This document shows, in pieces, positions 19,750 through 30,191 of a stretch of DNA of 64,000 nt. How positions within the stretch are numbered: position 1 is the stretch's first letter; each line of letters starts with the position of its first letter. This stretch comes from Glandiceps talaboti (taxonomy: Eukaryota; Hemichordata; Enteropneusta; Spengelidae), in the NCBI RefSeq assembly GCF_964340395.1, contig NC_135564.1, forward strand, positions 361,001 to 425,000, read 5' to 3'. Under the pieces are notes generated by a model. That model made no database searches. It was not told the DNA's origin and saw only the letters and a list, made by a program, of their open reading frames with translations. The position numbers were made by a program, and so were the translations under genes.

Positions 19750-22700
19750 AATGACTTAAAGTCAAAAACATGCCAGACTGATTGCCTTGGTTTTTGGTGG
19801 GGACATTACTTAGGGCGTGTAGATGGGAAATTGTTCAAATGAAAATGATCACACCAGAGATGTGTGTTTTGGGTCAACAAATGTTATTTTTGGTCAAAAA
19901 ACTTAAACTCTAAAACTACTGGGCAGATTGGCCTGAAATTTAGTGGGAATGTTCTTGGGGGTGTTTAATTTAAGAATTATTCATGACAAGCATAGCAACA
20001 GACAGGTAGGTAAGTAATTAAAGAATAAATAAAATGTATGTTAATATGCCTAGCAACAAGACCACACCCATAGCAACATCCAAATGATGGTAATATTGCA
20101 ATGATGAAAACTGGGAAGGGTAGGCAAATGAATAAAGATTCCGAAAATGTATGCAAATATGCTAGCAACAAGACCACACCCATAGCAACAGCCAAATACA
20201 GTTGTGTTACAATGCCATTGGCGCTATTTTTAACATATTAAGTCATTTTCTGAAATTTTTAGAGGAATACACTACAACAAAAATTGTATTTCAAAATAAT
20301 TATGAAAAGTTACACAGATCATTTAAACATCCCATCAAAGCAGTTTTACATGTTCAGCAGACTGTGCACGTGAATGTCGCATGAAAATAAAGTCGTGCAA
20401 TGCACGAGGCACATGTCAGGCTGTGCCCTTTTTATTTTTCATGTATTCTCTTTGAGTTCCTGGGTATGGGCATATGATAAATCAGTTGTTATCTGATATC
20501 ACCTCTTCGTTTGTCATATCTCCATTCATGCCATTCCGGCAATGTGATACTCATCTTATGACTCTTGTCAATATGTGGAAACAGCATTCAAAGTAATACA
20601 ACAAACAAAGGGTATTATCCTCATATTATTTACCTCCGTACTATAGGTCAGTGTTGTAACAAAGGGTAATATCCTCATATTATTTACCTCTGTACTATAG
20701 GTCAGTGTTGTAACAAAGGGTATTATCCTCATATTATTTACCTCCGTACTATAGGTCAGTGTTGTAACAAAGGGTATTATCCTCATATTATTTACCTCCG
20801 TACTATAGGTCAGTGTTGTAACAAAGGGTAATATCCTCATATTATTTACCTCCGTACTATAGGTCAGTGTTGTAACAAAGGGTAATATCCTCATATTATT
20901 TACCTCTGTACTATAGGTCAGTGTTGTAACAAAGGGTATTATCCTCATATTATTTACCTCCGTACTATAGGTCAGTGTTGTAACAAAGGGTATTATCCTC
21001 ATATTATTTACCTCCGTACTATAGGTCAGTGTTGTAACAAAGGGTAATATCCTCATATTATTTACCTCCGTACTATAGGTCAGTGTTGTAACAAAGGGTA
21101 ATATCCTCATATTATTTACCTCCATACTATAGGTCAGTGTTGTAACAAAGGGTATTATCCTCATATTATTTACCTCCGTACTATAGGTCAGTGTTGTAAC
21201 AAAGGGTATTATCCTCATATTATTTACCTCCGTACTATAGGTCAGTGTTGTAACAAAGGGTAATATCCTCATATTATTTACCTCTGTACTATAGATCAGT
21301 GTTGTAACAAAGGGTAATATCCTCATATTATTTACCTCCATACTATAGGTCAGTGTTGTAACAAAGGATAATATCCTCATATTATTTACCTCCATACTAT
21401 AGGTCAGTGTTGTAACAAAGGGTAATATCCTCATATTATTTACCTCCGTACTATAGGTCAGTGTTGTAACAAAGGGTAATATCCTCATATTATTTACCTC
21501 CATACTATAGGTCAGTGTTGTAACAAAGGGTAATATCCTCATATTATTTACCTCCGTACTATAGGTCAGTGTTGTAACAAAGGGTATTATCCTCATATTA
21601 TTTACCTCCGTACTATAGGTCAGTGTTGTAACAAAGAGTAATATCCTCATATTATTTATCTCCGTACTATAGGTCAGTGTTGTAACAAAGGGTAATATCC
21701 TCATATTATTTACCTCCGTACTATAGGTCAGTGTTGTAACAAAGAGTAATATCCTCATATTATTTACCTCCATACTATAGGTCAGTGTTGTAACAGCTGA
21801 ACCAGGAAGAGTCAAATTTGAGATGCCAGTTTGTGAAGAACATTCCAACAAAGGGGGTACTTTACATGGTGGAATGACAGCTACACTTATAGATATGATG
21901 ACTACAGTAGCATTGATGACCACGGAGAGGGCTGTCCCAGGTGTTAGTGTTGATATGAATATCACGTAAGTAAAGGATGGGGAGGGAAAAAGAGGGATGC
22001 AGTTTACTGCCTTAAAGGCCAATGATTCGGTTCCAGGTTCTTGCATTAGTGCGCTCTTATCTGTGGAGACAAAAGATTAGACAGAATCATTCTGTTATTC
22101 TAGATCATCTTTATAGGTCTACCAGACAACTATTTCTTGCCAAAGTATAATCTTTATCTGTCTGACATAAGACATGGGCCTTTAGACAATATTTTTAATG
22201 GGGGGGGGGGGGGGGGATATTATTCCCCTTTGAAGTTTTAGCAACAGAAAAAGGCAGTCAACACTGCATAGTGTTACTGCTTGTTGTACAACACGTAACA
22301 GCCAACCAGAGCATTTCCTTGCTTGCCATAATCATTTATAGCATCCATATAAAGTGTAAATACCACTGGTTTCATTAATATAAGACTAGCATGTAGCCTT
22401 TCCAACTGTGGTCAATTTGTAAACAGTGTTGTCAGCTATCATAGCATGTAACCTTTCCAACTGTGGTCAATTTGTAAGGGAAGAAAGGTTAGGGTGATTT
22501 TATCTTAGCTGCGTTTCTATATGCTTTAGGTTACCCTGAAAACCTAATTGTCACCAGTCTTGCATAATCAATGTTACCTTTCTAAAGTAGAGGTATGCAA
22601 ATTGACAAATCTGGTTTTACTCTTGGGACAGGTGAGTGATTTTGGGAAGAAACAGAGTTACAATCATCCCATTGTAATTAAAATCTGATGTAGTGATATG

Positions 22701-23218
22701 ATTCCATTTCTTTATTTACTTCTGTTTCCTTTACACATTGTCATTTGTTTGTAATTCTGTTATTTTGAGACTGGGCTTCCCTTTTCCTAAATCTGACCTC
22801 TTCCTATGGCTTTAGGAAGAAGGTGCTCACTCCACTGCTAAAATTTCACTTCTCTTTTTAAGAAAGATGCTGAAGCATAGATTTTCTTGGCTTTAAAACA
22901 CTGTAACTGAATTTATGAACCACACTTTACTTCCTTGGCTTATTATGTCATGAAAGATCTACAAGTCAGAACAGTTTTGGCATATCTTCAATCGATTACT
23001 TCTGTATTTTACTATAATTATCCAAAAAATAATTCTGACATTTTCCCATTTACTGTACTAGGTACATGAAAGCAGCCTTTCCTGGAGAGACAATAACTAT
23101 CGATGCCAAAGTTTTGAAAGCTGGTAAAACACTAGGATTTACTACTTGTGATATTACCAATGAAAAGGGTGCTCTTGTAGCTCAGGCAAGACATACAAAG
23201 TTTATTGGTAGCTCTTAG
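18021..23218 (+). CDS. ACOT13: Acyl-CoA thioesterase 13 (hotdog fold, three exons)
   Basis: Coding exons 18021-18107, 21781-21965 and 23062-23218; joined frame 429 nt, 142 aa (human ACOT13/THEM2 is 140 aa). It has the family block GGTLHGGMTATLIDMM followed by VPGVSVDMNITYM. Residues equivalent to the human active site are present: N52, H58-G59, D67 and S85, each offset by two from the human Asn50, Gly57, Asp65 and Ser83. The family hydrolyses medium- and long-chain acyl-CoA as a homotetramer in cytosol and mitochondria. The start is the only in-frame ATG of exon 1, which encodes a basic N-terminal helix. Intron 1 (3.7 kb) ends in a 54-bp minisatellite whose unit includes the exon 2 acceptor. 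AATAAA follows the stop by 11 nt. Confidence 0.95.
18275..18400. repeat. Short repeat TACGAGGTTCGACACGTCTT, three copies
   Basis: Three spaced copies (about 18279, 18336 and 18377) of a ~20-bp word. GGTTCGA resembles a tRNA B box, but no A box or cloverleaf surrounds it. Confidence 0.7.
18535..18564 (+). other. Dispersed repeat with CTGATGA-hairpin-GAAA motif, copy 1
   Basis: CTGATGA, then a short potential stem (GACC/GGTC), then GAAA. The same family occurs on the minus strand at 42861-42892, with shared upstream sequence ACTGCGACTGATGA. The order recalls a hammerhead-ribozyme core, but one extra A follows CTGATGA and no proper cleavage site was found. Confidence 0.45.
18931..19060. repeat. 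(GATAT)n/(GATAC)n microsatellite
   Basis: Pentanucleotide array in ACOT13 intron 1, beginning as GATAT and changing to GATAC with AATAC variants. The minus strand gives a long tyrosine/arginine/serine repeat frame that is not a gene. Confidence 0.95.
19711..19742. repeat. (GT)n microsatellite
   Basis: About 15 GT units in ACOT13 intron 1, followed by ATGTATGTAA. Confidence 0.95.
19760..20195. repeat. Probable interspersed repeat in ACOT13 intron 1
   Basis: The segment holds two copies of CTAGCAACAAGACCACACCC + ATAGCAACA about 120 bp apart, and a stretch (TTTTTGGTGGGGACATTA; ACTACTGGGCAGATTGGCCT) that has the look of a dispersed element. The family was not identified. Confidence 0.5.
20605..21780. 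repeat. 54-bp minisatellite carrying the ACOT13 exon 2 acceptor
   Basis: About 22 tandem units of exactly 54 bp containing ACAAAGGGTAATATCCTC, TATTATTTACCTCC and TACTATAG/GTCAGTGTTGTA. The last unit is the real exon 2 splice acceptor, and 21 near-identical copies lie upstream. Read from exon 1, a decoy acceptor gives 17 codons and then TAG, the same TAG that forms the next acceptor. Variable positions include GGTAAT/GGTATT and CCGTA/CCATA/CTGTA; one unit has ATAGATCAG. The 492-codon minus-strand frame over it exists because 54 is a multiple of 3. Confidence 0.97.
21781..21965 (+). CDS. ACOT13: ACOT13 exon 2: hotdog core with catalytic residues
   Basis: 185 nt from acceptor TACTATAG to donor AC/GTAAGT (phase 2). 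It encodes VSVVTAEPGRVKFEM, then EEHSNKGGTLHGG and DMNIT. Its first ~15 bases and its acceptor are the last unit of the preceding 54-bp minisatellite. Confidence 0.93.
22200..22216 (+). repeat. Poly-G run of 17
   Basis: Seventeen consecutive G in ACOT13 intron 2, on the transcribed sense strand. It could form G-quadruplex structure; length may be affected by sequencing error. Confidence 0.9.
23062..23218 (+). CDS. ACOT13: ACOT13 exon 3 and stop
   Basis: 157 nt, acceptor GTACTAG, ending TAG at 23216-23218. It encodes YMKAAFPGETITIDAKVLK, GKTLGFTTCDIT and ARHTKFIGSS, matching the family C-terminus. Confidence 0.93.
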
Positions 23219-23228
23219 CTAGCTGTTG

Positions 23229-23234
23229 AATAAA
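23229..23234 (+). other. ACOT13 polyadenylation signal
   Basis: AATAAA 11 nt after the ACOT13 stop codon. A very short 3' UTR is implied if it is used. A GT/T-rich stretch (TTGGGTGTTTTGGGG) follows, as expected of a downstream element. Confidence 0.65.
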
Positions 23235-24588
23235 GATAATGCATACATCTTGGGTGTTTTGGGGAATTAAAAAGTTATTATATTAAACTTGAGACTGTAT
23301 GAGTGTTACATTAATATTAATTATTGGAATGTTTTATTAAGACCAGTGTCTTTATTGAATTCTCTTTTCCCTCTAAAATACTACCAAATTTCCCTTGGAA
23401 AATGAGTGGAAATTAAGATTAACACATATGAGAATGGGTTGGAAGTAAGAGCAAAAGTTAAAAGACACTTAGTATTTCCAAGGCACTAACTTGGAAGGTT
23501 TGTACAAACTACAAACTACCTCAGGGAAAGGACTTGTATAGACATGAAATTATCATCAATAGTACTGTCAATAGTACTGTAAGAATGTAAAACACATGTT
23601 TGAAAGTTATCCAGTGAAAGCTAAGAAGCAGAATTTACTTCTTTGAATTACGTGTTTTGATAAAACACAAGTTCTCCCATCTGCTTTGTACAGTCAGCTG
23701 TGCCACTCCTGTATTCAATACAGTAAGTTAACATAACAATTTATTCTTTTGTTATGTAAATTTAGTTACAACTCCACTGTCTTCTGGGAAGTGTACTGCA
23801 ACCTAATGATTTGTCAAATTTAGACAATTTCGTCAATTGTAATTTTGTGTTTTTATTTTGAAGTAAAATTAAATATGATATCACTGATATGTGTGATGAC
23901 TCCTCCATTCAGTGACATATGTCCTTTTGCATAGAGAATAGAATATCAGTCAAACCAGTGTCTGTCAAGGAATGAATTTCTTGTTTCCACTAGCTACTCC
24001 TACTGGAAGAGATGTATTAATAGAAGCTTCCTCCCCTTTCAGATGGTATGTCGTGTTGCAGTTTTTCATGTTTCCCTAACACGGCCACCCCCTTTCAAGG
24101 TGAAAGATGATCCCAAATACATGTTGTATCAGATTTGCAATCATTCCTTTTCAGTTTTGATAATCTGGAATTTGGACAATCAATGTTCCACTGTGTAAAT
24201 ATAAATGAGTAAAACTTTTGTGTATAACATGAAATGGGGTGCTTTATACTTACTAAGCAAAAGTTTGAGAACAGATACAATTATGTCATCACAGGGCACT
24301 CTGAAGACAAGCAGTCAACTTTCACTGGCTGGCTGGTGACCATGGATTTTGTTTGAACTTCAACTGATTATATCTTGTGTAGTAGTGTGCATGCTGTTAC
24401 TGTTTATATCATTAACTTAATAAAGAGCCCATACGATGTAAGTGATGTTTGTGTGTTATCATTTTGGTGTCTATCTCAAGGTAGTGTACAAAACGAAACC
24501 TGACTCGCTCTACGGAAAAGAACTGTAAGAACTACACTACCCTTTCCCCATTTATGGTTACTACAAGCCCAAAGACTATATTCTGTAC
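23235..24588. other. Intergenic between ACOT13 and the F-box gene
   Basis: AT-rich, no splice-supported exon or recognisable domain. A second AATAAA lies near 24419, which could serve a longer ACOT13 transcript. Confidence 0.5.
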
Positions 24589-24706
24589 ACAGTCGCTTGT
24601 AAACTGTTATTCCTTTCCTAAACGGTTTTATTCTTGTCTATGACGGTCCTAATACAGAACAATGACCGTCATAGACAAGAATATAACAGTTTACAAGCGA
24701 CTGTGA
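24589..24706. repeat. Imperfect inverted repeat upstream of the F-box gene
   Basis: Left arm ACAGTCGCTTGTAAACTGTT pairs with AACAGTTTACAAGCGACTGT on the right. An inner stem, TTCTTGTCTATGACGGTC with GACCGTCATAGACAAGAA, encloses a ~15-base loop. The left side has ~20 extra bases between the two stems. It looks like the remnant of a hairpin element; no target duplication was found. Confidence 0.8.
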
Positions 24707-24942
24707 TTCTGTACATTGATCCAGACACATCTTTAACAGAATTTCTGTCAGTGTCACGGGTTTTACAAATTACATCGTAATACTCGTTTTATGCGCTTTA
24801 CTTTACGCCCTCTACGTTACATCTGCTAGCGCGTCGCTTTCTTGCTAGGTCGGCTGCTGAGGTTGCAAACTCGGCTGAGTCTGTCGCTATTTTCTTGCTG
24901 TTCGTTACCCTACCGAAAATCTCACAAGGAACGTTTGACAAA

Positions 24943-26704
24943 ATGGTCAAAATACCTAAGATAGTATCTCACAGAGTAGGGACAAGAAAGAGGATACGCA
25001 CTCGCAGTCAGGAGCAATGTTGGAAGCGGGAAGGGAAGCGACTTGTGCGAATCACAATCAGCAGAGATGCCACTGATAGCATGCCAGCCACGTCGGTGAA
25101 TGAATCAGAAGGTGAATGTATATACTATATCGCAGTACAGGAATTTAACTTTGTTTTACATTTGGCACTTCACTCTTCACTGAATATGTACTTCCATATA
25201 TAACATATCATTGACGGATCTGGTCTGGGACCGTGTCTAATGTCAGTGCTTTCTTGTAGTACATCGGTTGGTTAATCCATTGACCCATCCAACCACCAGC
25301 ACTCTCTATATGGGTTAATTTGCATCTGTATAGAATATAATTATATTTGTTATGTAAATTTTATTGCTATGAAATAATTTGACATCCAAAAGCCTTGAAG
25401 TTAAAGTTCTTTTGAAGTTTTTGGGAACACTGGACTGTATCAATAGATCTATTTTGTCTTATTGACATGACCAAAAATAATGCCTATTGACTTCCACTAA
25501 ACATGTAATTTTCAACCAGACTTATAAAGTCAGTACTTGTGCATTTATTGTTTTCTTTGTAGACAAACAGTGAAATAATGATATAGTGTTAAATGACTGA
25601 AATGAAAATATATCAATCACCATGTTTATACATGTGTTTATCTCTTATTTTTAACAAATAGGCCATGGTGATGAAGATTTGGTGTTTCCTGGTTTGCAGA
25701 ACCTGTCAGATGATATTCTTCTTCAGATCTTTTCCTATCTAAGTAAAGAGCAGTTAGCATATTGTGCAGTTGTGTGTCAGAATTGGAGAGATCTTGTGTA
25801 CACACCATCACTGTGGTTTGATTATGAGATACTTCGCTTTTATAATGGATCCTGGAGAGAATATCTTGATGGCAGAAATCGTCAACCACCACTGTGGCAA
25901 CTAAAGAAGGAAGTAAAGAATCTATCACGTGTTATTTCATATGGCTACAAAACAAAAACAAGACTAGTTATACAGAAGACAATAGACACATGGGGTTTGC
26001 ATCCTTGTGGTATATTTGGTGTGATGGATTTTTCCCAAGTCAAAGAACTCAAGATAAGTTGGTCAAAGTCATGGGATTGCTTGACAGATGAGAGACAACA
26101 AATCCAAGTGAATGCATTTGCTTTATTTCTCTTTCATTTGTCTGTGTCTTGTAGTTGTAATTTAGAGTCGTTACACATTCAAACATCAATGAATCTGCTT
26201 GACCAACCCTTTTTTGGTTCAATATATTTTCCATATGGTTTTACCACATTGAAAGAATTAACAGTGACGCATCTTGATATTGATGGAAAGCAAGGATTAC
26301 AACAGCGACATTTAGACATCTTATTGAGTTGTCCTAATCTGAAAAGTTTCAATCTATATCATTCCAAAGCATACAATATTGCTGATGTTATCCCTAGGTC
26401 ACAGTCTTTGGAGTCAATAAGTATGGATTTCTGCAAATGCTTTAACATCATTGACTCTGACTTGCCAAACTTGAGAGAGCTTCATGTAGGCAATGCTGTT
26501 TTTGATGGATGTGATAATCCAAATAGAAGAAGATGCAGAAAACTGAAAGATATCCTGAAAAGGTCAACAAAGTTACAGCTGATAGATATATCTGAGCAAT
26601 CAAGCAAACTGGTGAATGCAAGGAATGGGAGGAAGAAACTTTCATGCTGGAACTGGTCACATTTATGTTATTTGCACAGAACAAAAATATGTGGCTACTG
26701 GTAG
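24943..26704 (+). CDS. F-box protein with LRR-like C-terminal region (two exons)
   Basis: Exons 24943-25111 and 25662-26704, donor GAAG/GTGAAT, acceptor AACAAATAG; joined frame 1,212 nt, 403 aa. Residues 1-40 are strongly basic (VGTRKRIRTRSQ; WKREGKRLVR), a possible nuclear signal. Residues ~65-112 are an F-box: LQNLSDDILLQIFSYLSKEQ, then CAVVCQNWRDLV and SLWFDYE. The rest has leucine-rich-repeat-like strands (LKELTVTHLDI, CPNLKSFNLYH, LPNLRELHVG, TKLQLIDIS) without regular repeats. F-box proteins bind SKP1 and present substrates to the SCF ubiquitin ligase. The exact subfamily was not recognised. The start is the ATG at 24943; no ATG lies upstream in that frame within the exon. Expression control was not visible. 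Confidence 0.88.
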
Positions 26705-27027
26705 AAGAGCACTGACTTGTGTTAGCTACAAAAGATAACCAGAGCAGCTAGTTACTAAGTATGTAACAGTTACATACAGTGATTTCTCCTTCCGAGCTGT
26801 ACTGGTCATACTTTTGTTAGTAAAATGTTAGTCAAGTCATGAAAACTCAACTTGTTAGAGGTGCTTGTGTGCATACTCTCTTCATGGATATTCAGCATGT
26901 AGCATAAATAGTGGCTGTAAGTCAACAGAAAGGTAGTCGAACCTTGGCACCTAAAAGTAGTAGCAAAATTTTGATCATGTGACTTTTCCAATCATCTTGA
27001 AAATATGGAAGTTTTCCTGTCACAAGA
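26705..27027. other. 3' flank of the F-box gene
   Basis: AT-rich and single-copy; no AATAAA was found close to the stop codon and no exon was seen. Confidence 0.5.
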
Positions 27028-28184
27028 AGTAACATTGTAGTAACATTGTAGTAAACATTGTAGTAACATTGTAGTAAACATTGTAGTAAACATTGTAGTA
27101 AACATTGTAGTAACATTGTAGTAACATTGTAGTAACATTGTAGTAAACATTGTAGTAAACATTGTAGTAACATTGTAGTAACATTGTAGTAAACATTGTA
27201 GTAACATTGTAGTAAACATTGTAGTAAACATTGTACATGTAGTAAACATTGTAGTAACATTGTAGTAAACATTGTAGTAACATTGTAGTAACATTGTAGT
27301 AAACATTGTAGTAACATTGTAGTAACATTGTAGTAACATTGTAGTAACATTGTAGTAACATTGAAGTAACATTGTAGTAACATTGTAGTAAACATTGTAG
27401 TAACATTGTAGTAAACATTGTAGTAACATTGTAGTAACATTGTAGTAAACATTGTAGTAACATTGTAGTAACATTGTAGTAACATTGTAGTAACATTGTA
27501 GTAAACATTGTAGTAACATTGTAGTAACATTGTAGTAAACATTGTAGTAACATTGTAGTAACATTGTAGTAAACATTGTAGTAACATTGTAGTAACATTG
27601 TAGTAAACATTGTAGTAACATTGTAGTAACATTGTAGTAACATTGTAGTAAACATTGTAGTAACATTGTAGTAACATTGTAGTAAACATTGTAGTAAACA
27701 TTGTAGTAACATTGTAGTAAACATTGTAGTAACATTGTAGTAACATTGTAGTAAACATTGTAGTAACATTGTAGTAACATTGTAGTAAACATTGTAGTAA
27801 CATTGTAGTAACATTGTAGTAAACATTGTAGTAACATTGTAGTAAACATTGTAGTAAACATTGTAGTAACATTGTAGTAACATTGTAGTAACATTGTAGT
27901 AACATTGTAGTAACATTGTAGTAAACATTGTAGTAACATTGTAGTAACATTGTAGTAAACATTGTAGTAAACATTGTAGTAAACATTGTAGTAACATTGT
28001 AGTAAACATTGTAGTAACATTGTAGTAAACATTGTAGTAACATTGTAGTAAACATTGTAGTAACATTGTAGTAAACATTGTAGTAAACATTGTAGTAACA
28101 TTGTAGTAAACATTGTAGTAACATTGTAGTAAACATTGTAGTAACATTGTAGTAAACATTGTAGTAACATTGTAGTAAACATTG
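27028..28184. repeat. Array of mixed 11-bp and 12-bp units
   Basis: About 100 head-to-tail units, each either ACATTGTAGTA (11 bp) or AACATTGTAGTA (12 bp), in no fixed order. Very few substitutions are present: one GAAGTA near 27362 and one TACATGTAGTA near 27234. All three minus-strand frames stay open for 400 codons or more because the unit contains no minus-strand stop; these are not genes. Confidence 0.97.
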
Positions 28185-28409
28185 CCTACACTCACAATCA
28201 AATATACATGGCTTGTCATGCCATTCTTCAGACACAATGTAATCATAAATGTAATAGCTTCTATCAACCACCAAGAATGGTCCCGGGTGATGACTTTTGC
28301 ATCTCACCTACTTGGCCTTCTGCCACTGCTGTTGATCATTTGTGAAAGTACTTATGCATGGATTTATTTCATAATTTTGCTTTATGCCACTTCTGATTCA
28401 TCCATATTA

Positions 28410-28809
28410 TGACCATTGTATATTACAAACTAGTGGGAATACTCACCTAAGGGTTTGTCACTGTGAGGTCTTCCATATTGTGACCATTGTATATTACAAA
28501 CTAGTGGGAATACTCACCTAAGGGTTTGTCACTGTGAGGTCTTCCATATTATGACCATTGTATATTACAAACTAGTGGGAATACTCACCTAAGGGTTTGT
28601 CACTGTGAGGTCTTCCATATTGTGACCATTGTATGTTACAAACTAGTGGGAATATACTCACTAAGGGTTTGTCACTGTGAGGTCTTCCATATTGTGACCA
28701 TTGTATATTACAAACTAGTGGGAATACTCACCTAAGGGTTTGTCACTGTGAGGTCTTCCATATTGTGACCATTGTATGTTACAAACTAGTGGGAATATAC
28801 TCACTAAGG
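28410..28809. repeat. 71-73-bp minisatellite, left block
   Basis: About 5.5 units containing TGACCATTGTATATTACAAA, CTAGTGGGAATA and AAGGGTTTGTCACTGTGAGG. Three length classes arise from GGGAATACTCACCTAAG, GGGAATATACTCACTAAG and GGGAATATACTCACCTAAG. It is interrupted by the transposon at 28810 and resumes at 30192. Confidence 0.96.
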
Positions 28810-30191
28810 AGGTATGTAATTCGCCCAAAACTGACCAAGTACGGGCAGAGTTACGAGCTCGTAAGTCTCAAGTACGAGTGACGTCTGAACTCGTAATTTC
28901 CATATACGGGTGACGTCATACTCTTGCAGTTGGCCTAATTTTCGATGAGTACGCAGAGGACTCACGCTTGTCGTATTCCGCGAGTACGTGGCGAATATCT
29001 GAATTGATCGGTCATCCGAGCTGACTACGTGTCCCACGAAAAAATTTGTTGTTCTGATATCAAAGTAATGTTTCGGTAAAAATTTGAAGTTTGATGAATG
29101 ACGATCGACTTGTGAATGAGCGCGGTTTGTCTTGGAGCTACAGTGTGCATAAAATCACTGTCCACCACTTGAATGACGTGAGCAAAAGACGACTGCATCG
29201 GGTGCATTGGAACGATCACACCTTCAATAACATCTCAATAAAGTTGTTCTCCTATTGACCGCCCCGTTGTCTTTTGTATGATTCATAAAAGATTTGAGAT
29301 GATTGTGAAATGGTGAGAACGGCATGTCACACTCTGACTATAGTGGCGACTTTCAAACAACTTGTCGGCATGAGATGTAACGCAACCATTGATGATTGAC
29401 TGTGATACCGAAAAGATGATTGTCGGTCAGAAGTGAAAGGAGTTTCGTTTCTTTTTCCAATAAAGATTTTCAAAGGTGTAAAACTTTTTCAGCTTCGGCC
29501 TACCTATAAATCTGCGATGTCTAGGAAGGAATCCTCATTCGATCGTGAACCTTAATAAAGCCGAAAAAGATGTCCCGTGTGAACCAGTACCATTGCACGG
29601 CGAAGCGGCAGCTATGCTTTCTCCGTGTTTGTTATGGCTAGAGTCGCAGCCTGATTGTGAACCTACCCAGTTGTTATTGCTCCGTAGTTTACCCAGAAAA
29701 GCAGCAGACAGCCGTGCAATGAAACAGAAACCCCTGACTTCGTTTTTCTGAACTTTATTTTTTCTTCTCATTGAGTGGCTAAATTGCGGACACATCGTTT
29801 TATACACATTGATACAATTTGATTACATTTACATGTCAGTGAACACTATTTATAGATGCAACCATGACAACAATACGTTCTTATCAGCTGTCCACCACGT
29901 CGTCGTCTTTCTTGTAAATACGTTTTTTGATTTATTCTACACATATTCAATTCAACAATCTTATATTCAACTCTGTATTTAGTTTTAGTATTAAATAAGT
30001 ACAATTCATTAAAAAGGGTTTCTATGTAGTACGGTACGTTTCATTTGTCTGAGAGTGCATGTAACATGTGTAAGTGTGATATGCAGCGTACGTGTACGTT
30101 CATTCTGTATGAGTGACGTCACTCGTACTTGAGACTTGCGAGCTCGTAACTCTGCCCGTACTTTGTCAGTTTTGGGCCAATTACTTACATG
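28810..30191. mobile_element. 1.38-kb non-autonomous DNA transposon inside the minisatellite
   Basis: Terminal inverted repeats of about 75 bp (28812-28885 and 30115-30189) agree at all but about four positions. They share GCCCAAAACTGAC, AAGTACGGGCAGAGTTACGA and CAAGTCTCAAGTACGAGTGA-type sequence. The flanking minisatellite bases CACTAAGG are duplicated exactly (28802-28809 and 30192-30199), an 8-bp target duplication. An 8-bp duplication fits hAT or P-type superfamilies, but the long repeats do not settle which. No transposase frame is present: the interior has only short open frames (68-90 codons) without domains. Confidence 0.92.

Noticed and set aside
20568-22046. 492-codon minus-strand open frame with an 18-residue repeat
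   Set aside because: It follows the 54-bp minisatellite exactly and stays open only because 54 is a multiple of 3; it is antisense to ACOT13 exon 2.
26922-28307. Three overlapping minus-strand frames of about 400-460 codons
   Set aside because: All are translations of the 11/12-bp array; all three minus frames being open at once marks a repeat artefact.
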